Source: Gammaproteobacteria bacterium
Lineage (GTDB): Bacteria > Pseudomonadota > Gammaproteobacteria > Pseudomonadales > Azotimanducaceae
Reading direction: 5' to 3'
Length of the DNA: 5,106 nucleotides
NCBI GenBank assembly: GCA_026706425.1
Contig: JAPOYW010000160.1
Span: 1 to 5,106 of the forward strand
Shown here: one piece after another, positions 1 to 5,106 of the stretch
Layout of the letters: every line of letters begins with the position of its first letter
How positions within the stretch are numbered: the stretch's first letter is position 1
Position numbers and translations under genes: made by a program
The notes under the pieces: model-generated
Told to the model about the DNA's origin: nothing
The model's input: the letters and a program-made list of their open reading frames with translations, nothing else
Databases searched by the model: none

Positions 1-495
1 TACCGCTACGACATGAACGACATCGTGAGGGTGAACGGCCGCGTCCACGCCACGCCGACCCTGGAGTTCCTGCAGAAAGGCAAGGGCGTCACCAGCATCA
101 CGGGCGAGAAACTCCACGAGGTGCAGGTCCTCAATGCCGTTGGCGAGGCGCTCGGAAAGACCGATGTCGAGGCGGAGTTCTTCATCGTGCTGGCGGATCC
201 GGCAACCGCCAGCTACACGCTCTACCTCGAGCCGCGCGGGGACTTGGTGCCTGTCCCGCGCCTCGCTGCGCTGATCGACGAGGGACTGCGCACGGGCAAC
301 ATCGAGTACGACGGCAAGCGCGCCAGCGGGCGGCTCGGCGAACTGCGGATGCGTTGGCTGAAACCCGGCACCGGGGATGCGTTCCGGGAGCACCGCGTCG
401 CCAGCGGCCAACGCGACACGCAGTTCAAATACCTGCACCTCCAACTCGCCGAGGAATGCGGTTTCGACTTCGAGCCGTTCCACCGGCCGGAGTGA
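1..495 (+). CDS. GH3-family acyl-acid amido synthetase, C-terminal part (5' end outside window)
   Basis: The frame is open from base 1 (Tyr-Arg-Tyr-Asp, then Met at 13) and ends with TGA at 493-495. The gene therefore starts upstream, and the Met at 13 is not its start. The visible 164 residues match the C-terminal part of the GH3 (auxin-responsive promoter) fold. The opening YRYDMNDIVRVNG corresponds to the plant YRYRxGD..RVTG adenylate-binding motif. It is followed by a GEKLHEVQV segment (plant D-K-T-D-E-x-E-L) and, near the end, by LKPGTGDAF and the Q-F-K-Y motif typical of bacterial members. GH3 enzymes are soluble and adenylate a carboxylic acid, then join it to an amino acid or other amine; substrates of the bacterial ones are mostly unknown. 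The stop codon lies 5 nt before the ATG of the next gene, implying cotranscription. The family call is firm. The substrate cannot be read from this fragment because the acyl-binding N-terminal domain is missing. Confidence 0.88.
   Translation, partial: YRYDMNDIVRVNGRVHATPTLEFLQKGKGVTSITGEKLHEVQVLNAVGEALGKTDVEAEFFIVLADPATASYTLYLEPRGDLVPVPRLAALIDEGLRTGNIEYDGKRASGRLGELRMRWLKPGTGDAFREHRVASGQRDTQFKYLHLQLAEECGFDFEPFHRPE
489..492 (+). promoter_or_regulatory. ribosome binding site GGAG for the enolase-superfamily gene
   Basis: GGAG lies inside the last codons of the GH3 gene, 8 nt before the ATG at 501. This favours the ATG over the GTG at 492, which overlaps the motif itself. Confidence 0.5.
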
Positions 496-500
496 ACGGG

Positions 501-1613
501 ATGCGGATCGTTCGACTTACCGGGATCAAGTTTCCAGTGCCTTTCAAGGTCGTCTTCCGACACGCGTCGGCAAGCCGCGACCGCGCCGAGAACCTGATCG
601 TCGCCGCCCACTCGGAGGACGGCCATGTTGGCTACGGCGAGGGCTGCCCCCGCGACTACGTGACCGGCGAAACGACTGGCACCTGTGTCGACTTCGTTCG
701 CCGCCACGGGGATTCCCTCATCGCGGAGGTTCGGGACCTGGCGAGTCTGCGCGCATGGATCGCCGACCACGCGAACGATATCGACCGGAACCCGGCGGCC
801 TTCTGTGCCGTGGAAACCGCGTTGCTCGACCTGCTCGGCCGACTGTCGGGCAAATGCATCGAGGAACTCCTCGACATGCCGCGACCTGGTACGGCATTCA
901 AGTACTCGGCCGTACTCGGGAACGCCCCGCACCTCGCCTATCTCTGTCAGCTTCGCCGCTACCGCCGGCGCGGATTCGACGACTTCAAGATCAAGCTTTC
1001 CGGCGATGCCCGAAGCGATGGACGAAAGCTCAGGGCATTGGCCGGGACCGCCGAGCGCGTCCGTGTCGACGCCAACAACCTGTGGACGTCCGCCGACGGC
1101 TGTATCCGCTACTTGGCTGGTCTTCCCGGCAAGTTGTTCGCCATCGAAGAACCACTGGAGGCCGGCGACCTGGCGGGTTTTCGCGCAGTCGGCGAGGCAA
1201 CCGGGGCGCGCATCGTGCTCGACGAAAGCCTCGCCAGGATCGAGCAACTCGACACGCTCACCGACCCCGATCGCTGGATCGTCAACATCCGCGTGTCGAA
1301 GATGGGCGGTATTCTTCGATCCATGGCCGTCGCACGCCGGGCTTCACGACTCGGCGTCGGCATCATCGTCGGCTGCCAGGTGGGCGAAACCAGCCTGCTC
1401 ACCCGAGCCGCAATGCCGGTCATGCAGGCAGCCCGAGAAGACCTGCTCGCCGCCGAAGGCGCCTTCGGCACCTACCTTCTGCGACAAGACCTGACCACAC
1501 CCTGCCTGATGTTCGGTCACGCGGGTCGGCTATCCCCGGACCAGGTACCCGACGGACCCGGTTTCGGGTTGACGGTTTCGGACGACCTACTCGAACTTCT
1601 GGATGAACCGTGA
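501..1613 (+). CDS. enolase-superfamily epimerase/cycloisomerase (muconate-lactonizing enzyme subgroup)
   Basis: A 370-aa enzyme, the usual length for the mandelate racemase/muconate lactonizing family. It has an N-terminal capping domain (about 1-125) and a TIM-like barrel (about 130-340). The catalytic set is complete: K163-I-K165 on the second barrel strand; metal ligands D190 (VRVDANN), E216 (AIEEP) and D241 (VLDES); and the opposing lysine K267 (NIRVSKMGG). Paired lysines at 165 and 267 are the MLE/dipeptide epimerase arrangement, which supports 1,1-proton transfer, cycloisomerisation or syn elimination. The late strand reads GCQVGETSLLTRAA. I recall this Q-V-G-E-T variant from uncharacterised members rather than from the well-studied L-Ala-D/L-Glu epimerases, so the substrate is open. 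The next gene begins inside its stop codon. Frame and ribosome site support the ATG; a GTG at 492 overlapping the GH3 stop is the alternative start. Neighbouring GH3 suggests an N-acyl amino acid or dipeptide-like substrate (inference). Confidence 0.88.
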   Translation: MRIVRLTGIKFPVPFKVVFRHASASRDRAENLIVAAHSEDGHVGYGEGCPRDYVTGETTGTCVDFVRRHGDSLIAEVRDLASLRAWIADHANDIDRNPAAFCAVETALLDLLGRLSGKCIEELLDMPRPGTAFKYSAVLGNAPHLAYLCQLRRYRRRGFDDFKIKLSGDARSDGRKLRALAGTAERVRVDANNLWTSADGCIRYLAGLPGKLFAIEEPLEAGDLAGFRAVGEATGARIVLDESLARIEQLDTLTDPDRWIVNIRVSKMGGILRSMAVARRASRLGVGIIVGCQVGETSLLTRAAMPVMQAAREDLLAAEGAFGTYLLRQDLTTPCLMFGHAGRLSPDQVPDGPGFGLTVSDDLLELLDEP

Positions 1614-2052
1614 ACCGCGCCTATGCCATCGCAATCGCCCTGCTCGGGATCGCCTTTCTCGGCCGTGTTGTGGCCCACATCATTCAAATCACGATGCCGG
1701 TGGCGTTTCTGCCGCCGCTTGAGAGCCTCAAAGGCAGCGAACTCCCAGATCCGGTGCTGCTCGCCGCTCAGATCGTCATTCTGATCCTATTCGTCGTGGT
1801 GGCGAGGCGTATGGCTGCGGGGAGTCGGGTCATTGCCTTGCGATGGACCTACCCGACCATTGTGCTCGGCGTGATCTACTTCCTCGTGATGACCGCGCGG
1901 CTCGTGCTCGGCCTCACGATCCTCGCCGACGACAAGTGGTTGCCGCGCCGATCCCTGCGAGTTTCCACCTGGTCCTCGCCAGCCCGGTGGTGCTGATCGG
2001 TGCCTACGACCGCACGCGCGTCGCGCGCGAGTCGGCGGTCCACTCGCCATGA
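1610..2052 (+). pseudogene. small integral membrane protein, reading frame broken by a 1-nt deletion near 1941
   Basis: Translation starts at a GTG at 1610 that overlaps the previous stop (GTGA). The first 110 residues are strongly hydrophobic, with helices at about 4-27, 48-66 and 82-105. After Trp110 the frame turns into an Arg/Trp/Ser-rich tail and stops at 1994-1996, giving 128 aa. Reading from 1942 in the neighbouring frame instead gives AAPIPASFHLVLASPVVLIG and continues to a TGA at 2050-2052, adding a fourth hydrophobic helix. That stop forms an ATGA overlap with the next gene, the same coupling seen upstream. One base missing within TGG-TT-GCC (1937-1944) explains everything; repaired, the protein would have 147 aa and four helices. 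I do not recognise a named family, and no catalytic motif is visible. The break may be a real mutation or an assembly or sequencing error, so the gene may be intact in the organism. Confidence 0.72.
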
Positions 2053-3242
2053 GCCGACCGCCCTCCCCGGCCAGGTTGCGGAGCCTGGCGCTTGAACACC
2101 AGGGACTCGCGGGCAAACGCAAGTTCGGGACTGCCTTGGCGGGGGTGGAGAAGGCGCTCAACCAGATCGGCCACGCCCAGATCGACACCATCTCGGTGGT
2201 GGCCCGGGCGCACCATCACATCCTCTACAACCGGGTCAACCGGTACGACGAGTCGCTCCTGAACCGCTTGGTCAAGTCACGACGGGCGTTCGAGTACTGG
2301 GCCCACGCGGCCGCCTATCTGCCGATGCGGGACTACCGCTTCGTGCTGCCGATGATGCGCGGCGTGGCCCGCGGCGAATGGGGTTGGTGGCACCACGGCG
2401 CCGACGCCAAAGCGCGTGCCTGGGTGCTCGATCGAATCCGCGCCGAAGGGCCCCTGTTTACCCGCGACTTCGACAACCCCGACAAGCAGCGCAGCGGCTG
2501 GTGGGACTGGAAGCCCGCCAAACGTGCTCTCGAGCACCTGTTCATGGAAGGCGAACTGATGTGCATCGAACGCCAGGGCCTCGAAAAGCGCTACCAACTC
2601 GCCGAACGCTTCCTGTCGCCCGATGTGGACACCCGCGAACCGGGAGTCGAGGAACACGCCGACTACCTCATCGAGTTCGCCCTGCGAGCCCACGGCTTCG
2701 CCACGGCGCGAACGGTCAACTACATCCGCCGCGATGCGAACCTACGCGCCCGAGTGCGCGGGCGGTTGGCCGAGAGAGCGCGGGCAGGCGACCTCCTCGC
2801 GCTGCGGGACGCTTCCGGGGAGACCATCTACGCGCTACCCGGTACGTTCGACCGGCCACCGAGACGATTCCCCCACGCCGTGCACATCCTGTCGCCCTTC
2901 GACAACGTGGTCATTCAACGCAAACGCGCCTTGCAGGTGTTCGGCTTCGACTACACGATCGAGTGCTACACCCCCGCTGCGAAGCGCCGCTACGGCTACT
3001 TCGCCCTGCCCCTCCTCTACCGGGATCGCTTGGTCGGGCGGATGGACTGCAAGGCGCATCGTGCGGAGGGGCTGTTCGAGATCAAGGCGTTGTACGTGGA
3101 AGTCGAAGCTCCCGAGCCATTCCTTGAGGCGTTCGAGTCTGCGGTCGTGGACTACGCGGCGTTCACGGGGTGTCAGGAGATTGCGGTTCGTGCCGTGACG
3201 CCGGGTTCTTGGCTTAAGCCCATACGGGGATTGTTTCGCTGA
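2049..3242 (+). CDS. ycaQ: YcaQ/AlkX-type winged-helix DNA glycosylase
   Basis: A 397-aa cytoplasmic protein, close to the length of E. coli YcaQ (AlkX). This HTH_42 family of tandem winged-helix DNA glycosylases removes bulky N-alkylated bases and, in E. coli, unhooks nitrogen-mustard interstrand crosslinks. Landmarks in order are the catalytic Q44-I-D46 motif in HAQIDTISVVARAHHHILYN, the E82-Y-W-A-H segment, a central region rich in Trp and His (111-116, 151-154), and the conserved C-terminal block SPFDNVVIQ (282-290), F-G-F-D-Y (298-302), K-R-R-Y-G-Y-F (312-318) and G-R-M-D-C-K-A-H-R (330-338). Q-x-D marks the AlkX branch; Streptomyces AlkZ, the azinomycin self-resistance enzyme, has Q-x-Q. 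The ATG overlaps the repaired stop of the membrane protein gene (ATGA), so it is probably translated by coupling. The gene ends 39 nt from a convergent operon. Family assignment is strong; orthology to the E. coli gene, and therefore the symbol, is likely but unproven. Confidence 0.85.
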   Translation: MSRPPSPARLRSLALEHQGLAGKRKFGTALAGVEKALNQIGHAQIDTISVVARAHHHILYNRVNRYDESLLNRLVKSRRAFEYWAHAAAYLPMRDYRFVLPMMRGVARGEWGWWHHGADAKARAWVLDRIRAEGPLFTRDFDNPDKQRSGWWDWKPAKRALEHLFMEGELMCIERQGLEKRYQLAERFLSPDVDTREPGVEEHADYLIEFALRAHGFATARTVNYIRRDANLRARVRGRLAERARAGDLLALRDASGETIYALPGTFDRPPRRFPHAVHILSPFDNVVIQRKRALQVFGFDYTIECYTPAAKRRYGYFALPLLYRDRLVGRMDCKAHRAEGLFEIKALYVEVEAPEPFLEAFESAVVDYAAFTGCQEIAVRAVTPGSWLKPIRGLFR

Positions 3243-3250
3243 CGTATACG
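3243..3250. repeat. 8-nt perfect palindrome CGTATACG
   Basis: CGTATACG directly follows the glycosylase stop codon and is its own reverse complement. It could be a protein-binding half or coincidence; nothing else marks its role. Confidence 0.3.
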
Positions 3251-3251
3251 C

Positions 3252-3279
3252 CCGTTCGGTCTATTGGGTAGTCGAACGG
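3252..3279. terminator. putative bidirectional terminator hairpin between convergent genes
   Basis: CCGTTCG at 3252-3258 pairs perfectly with CGAACGG at 3273-3279, giving a 7-bp stem around a 14-nt loop whose ends could add two G-T wobbles. It lies in the 39-nt gap between two convergent operons, where a two-way terminator is expected. There is no T-run on either side and the loop is long, so a classic intrinsic terminator is not proven. It may only block transcript decay. Confidence 0.4.
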
Positions 3280-3281
3280 CA

Positions 3282-3800
3282 TCAGGGGATGTGAAGCTCC
3301 TTCCGGGGAAAGACGCCCGCCTGAGACGCCTGTCGGGCGTGCCGCGATGTCGGAGGCAGTCGGATCGGACCGCTGGCGAGCCAGACGAAAGCGGGTGTGG
3401 GTGCGCCGCCATCCGTCAACCGCAGAAGCCGTTCCCCAGGCCCCGCAAGCCAACCCTTCAGCCAGTGGAGTTTCTTGAGCACATCCCCAACCTTGTTCGT
3501 TTGGGCGCCGTGGACCTCGACCCACACGGCGTACTCGCGGCGGCCATGGCGATAGCCGATGCCGTAGTCCCAACGCGGTGCGTTCGGTTGTGTGGCAACC
3601 AGTGCAGCGTCGAGGTCTATGCTGCCCGTCAGACGGCGCGAGTCGTCAGAGGAAATCTGCCTCCTGTGGGCGGCAGACAGGGCTTGGAGACCCGGTCGAT
3701 ATGCCTTGGATGTTGGTGGAGGCGTCGCTTCTACGGCCGCGCGAAAGGCGTTGGTCCGTCGCCGCCGTCGTCGTGCCTTCGTTGCTTGGGGTTCATGCAT
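3282..3800 (-). CDS. uncharacterised protein partnered with the ATPase; possible nuclease-like effector
   Basis: A 172-aa protein starting at the ATG at 3800, which lies inside the end of the ATPase gene (8-nt overlap, ATGCATGA). Translation is probably coupled: GAGGT at 3816-3812 sits 11 nt upstream and AGGA directly abuts the ATG. The N-terminus is basic, with six Arg at 10-15. A conserved-looking core follows: R-R-L-T-G-S-I-D-L-D (55-64), P-R-W-D-Y-G-I-G-Y (75-83), V-W-V-E-V-H (92-97), then a basic helix with K109, K110 and K115, a late V-W-L-A-S-G (139-144) and F-P-R-K near the end. There is no signal peptide or membrane helix. I do not recognise a named family. D78 followed by E95-x-H97 on a hydrophobic strand resembles a PD-(D/E)xK nuclease core with His in place of Lys, but this is inference. 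The close pairing with the ATPase suggests it is its partner or effector. Confidence 0.75.
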   Translation of the reverse strand: MHEPQATKARRRRRRTNAFRAAVEATPPPTSKAYRPGLQALSAAHRRQISSDDSRRLTGSIDLDAALVATQPNAPRWDYGIGYRHGRREYAVWVEVHGAQTNKVGDVLKKLHWLKGWLAGPGERLLRLTDGGAPTPAFVWLASGPIRLPPTSRHARQASQAGVFPRKELHIP

Positions 3801-4935
3801 TCCTGTCGGCGACCTCGGCGACGACTTCGCCCGCCGCACTCGAAAACGCGGTCAGCCCTCCCCAGCCGTGTTCCGTATCGTCGTCCGATCCTGGATCGAG
3901 TCGCGAGATGTCTTGGACCCAACCGTCCCTTGAGAAATAAAACACGCCGAGGGCGCTGCCAAGAGCCGCTTGCGCGAGCCGCTTGCTGACATTCGTGCGG
4001 TTGAGCCCAAGCAGTCTTAGCACATCGGCAACGCGACCTCCGTTCTCTTTGAGGAAGCGCAACGCCCACATCAGATCGAGGACATGAGGCGAATGGCTCG
4101 ACACGCACACCCGGTAGCCGCGTGCCCGGAGTTCCAACACCATGGTCAACACCGCCGTGATTGCCTGCGGGTGCAGACCCATCTCGGGTTCTTCGATAAC
4201 CACCCACTCGAGCTCGTCGCGGCGCGGGGTCTTCGCCGGCGGCAGGAGGTGGTAGAAGCCAAGCAGCAACGGGACGAACTCCCTTTGACCGGCCGACCAG
4301 ACGAGATACGGCAATACCGTACCGCCATCGTCCTCCAGCACAATGCGTCTTTGCATCTTCGCCACCTCCGTCTTGAGCTCGAAGCCACCGAATACATGCT
4401 CGGCCAAGGGCTTGCGCAAGGTGTCGTTAAGCCTATTGCGTTTGGGGAACAGACCGCCGGCTTTCGCGAAGTCCGTTTGCACTAGCTGGTGTAGGTCCTC
4501 GCTGAACGCGCGCAGCACGAACGGGTCGCCCGCGCGGTACTCGGAGAAAGGTCGCGTAAGTCCGTCACGAAGGCTCATCACCCGTTGCGCGGGGATATAG
4601 AACAGGGATTCGCCAACGGTGCGTCCCTTGCGGCTCCTTGCGAGAGATCCGAGGTCTACGGTCTTGCCACCCATGGCCAAGGTCGTGAGGCCCTGGCACC
4701 GCAGACCGGACATGCCCTCGCCGAAATAGAGTTCAAAGAACTCGTCGACGCCACTGCCCCATTCCAATCCGAAACGGCGCATTTCCATGTGAATGGAGCG
4801 TCTGTCAAGCAGCAGCTTCACGAGTTGCAGCAGGATGCTCTTCCCAGTTGCCTGAGGTCCCACGAAGACCGTCAGGTCGCCGAACGTGACTTCCGCTTCG
4901 CGTATCGGTCCGAACGCGCTTAGGCTGATTCGCAT
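3793..4935 (-). CDS. AAA/ABC-type ATPase of the AAA_15/AAA_21 (SMC/RecF-like) kind
   Basis: A 380-aa soluble ATPase. The first strands (MRISLSAFGPIREAEVTFGD) have the SMC/RecF-type opening and lead into Walker A G-P-Q-A-T-G-K-S at 26-33. An ABC-like signature W-S-A-G-Q (213-217), Walker B V-V-I-E-E-P-E (245-251) followed by G-L-H-P, and the switch S-S-H-S-P (279-283) complete a nucleotide-binding head. The insert at 35-205 is modest, with no long coiled coil, and only about 95 residues follow the switch. There is therefore no room for the TOPRIM domain of OLD or GajA proteins. The ATG at 4935 is chosen because it precedes the first fold strand and has AGAAGG upstream. The frame runs on to a TTG at 5085, but that 50-residue extension has no fold-like features. 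The gene overlaps its downstream partner by 8 nt. Such ATPases sense or remodel DNA in many defence modules; the role here is inferred from the pairing only. Confidence 0.85.
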   Translation of the reverse strand: MRISLSAFGPIREAEVTFGDLTVFVGPQATGKSILLQLVKLLLDRRSIHMEMRRFGLEWGSGVDEFFELYFGEGMSGLRCQGLTTLAMGGKTVDLGSLARSRKGRTVGESLFYIPAQRVMSLRDGLTRPFSEYRAGDPFVLRAFSEDLHQLVQTDFAKAGGLFPKRNRLNDTLRKPLAEHVFGGFELKTEVAKMQRRIVLEDDGGTVLPYLVWSAGQREFVPLLLGFYHLLPPAKTPRRDELEWVVIEEPEMGLHPQAITAVLTMVLELRARGYRVCVSSHSPHVLDLMWALRFLKENGGRVADVLRLLGLNRTNVSKRLAQAALGSALGVFYFSRDGWVQDISRLDPGSDDDTEHGWGGLTAFSSAAGEVVAEVADRNA

Positions 4936-5106
4936 AGGTACGGGGCCTTCTGACAAGAGAACTGGGCAGTGAGACTGGTCCAAACGAAACGGAGTTTCAC
5001 CGATGGCCTCGAAATGACGGTTAGTTGGCGTGGGAAACGCGACGTGCGAATTCGTCGTAGGAGCCGAGGGTAGACTCAATCGCAAGCAGGCAGTTCCGAA
5101 TTTCTC
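4936..5106 (-). other. leader region upstream of the ATPase unit
   Basis: These 171 nt lie before the chosen ATPase start. They must hold the promoter of the minus-strand unit unless transcription comes from beyond the window. I see no convincing -35/-10 pair, operator repeat or small gene. The open frame running up to the TTG at 5085 is read as a chance extension. Confidence 0.35.
4946..4951 (-). promoter_or_regulatory. probable ribosome binding site AGAAGG of the ATPase gene
   Basis: Read on the minus strand, AGAAGG lies 10 nt before the ATG at 4935. The spacing is slightly long but usable, and the motif supports this start over the upstream TTG at 5085. Confidence 0.4.

Noticed and set aside
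222..1247. Long minus-strand open frame opposite the GH3 end and the epimerase gene
   Set aside because: It lies antisense to two genes with clear family motifs, has no recognisable domain, and is explained by GC-rich third positions.
377..1606. Long plus-strand frame overlapping the epimerase gene
   Set aside because: Its translation is dominated by Arg, Pro and Ser, typical of an out-of-frame reading of GC-rich DNA; the other frame carries all catalytic residues.
1931..1950. Programmed -1 ribosomal frameshift in the membrane protein gene
   Set aside because: There is no slippery heptamer (TGG-TTG-CCG is a poor slip site) and no evident stimulatory structure; a one-base deletion is simpler.
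3755..3776. Short GCC/GTC-like low-complexity stretch as a repeat element
   Set aside because: It is the coding sequence of the six-Arg run in the small partner protein and is not a separate repeat.
3264..3989. Plus-strand open frames across the small partner gene and the ATPase end
   Set aside because: They are rich in Arg and Cys with no motif. The minus-strand frames here show ordered motifs and an overlapping stop/start.
3793..4935. ATPase as an OLD-family or Gabija GajA nuclease
   Set aside because: These carry a C-terminal TOPRIM domain of well over 100 residues with a conserved Glu and DxD; the remaining 95 residues here show no such pattern.
4936..5085. N-terminal extension of the ATPase from a TTG at 5085
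   Set aside because: The 50 extra residues are Pro/Thr/Ser-rich without secondary-structure pattern, while the ATG at 4935 has a ribosome site and starts exactly at the first strand of the fold.
1..5106. CRISPR arrays, tRNA or rRNA genes, insertion sequences
   Set aside because: No spaced direct repeats, cloverleaf-like sequence, transposase motif or terminal inverted repeats were seen on either strand.

Overview
The window is GC-rich bacterial DNA. It is packed with genes, which overlap at their ends, and its protein families are common in Proteobacteria. A high-GC proteobacterium, perhaps a gammaproteobacterium, is the most natural reading. This is inferred from composition and family content only, because no RNA gene or other taxonomic marker is present.

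Positions 1-3242 (+ strand) hold a tightly coupled run of four genes. It begins with the 3' end of a GH3-family acyl-acid amido synthetase gene. Next is an enolase-superfamily enzyme of the muconate-lactonizing/epimerase type with every expected catalytic residue. Third is a small integral membrane protein whose frame is broken by a one-base deletion near 1941. Last is a YcaQ/AlkX-type winged-helix DNA glycosylase with a Q-x-D motif. Stop and start codons overlap or nearly touch at each junction (GGAG then ATG 5 nt past the stop, GTGA, and ATGA once the frameshift is repaired), so the four behave as one operon. A GH3 enzyme makes acyl-amino acid amides and enolase-superfamily relatives epimerise dipeptides or N-acyl amino acids. 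The first two genes could therefore act on one amide metabolite. The glycosylase could protect DNA from a reactive product or be an unrelated housekeeping passenger.

Positions 3243-3281 form a 39-nt convergent gap. It contains an 8-nt palindrome and a 7-bp perfect inverted repeat that may serve as a shared terminator.

Positions 3282-4935 (- strand) hold a two-gene unit. An AAA/ABC-type ATPase of 380 aa (Walker A, ABC-like signature, Walker B and H-switch all visible) overlaps by 8 nt a 172-aa protein of unknown function with a basic N-terminus and nuclease-like acidic positions. ATPase plus small partner is the layout of many two-gene anti-phage modules, and this is the best candidate in the window for an undescribed system. 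The assignment is inference. The last 171 nt (4936-5106) are the leader of this unit and show no other convincing gene.
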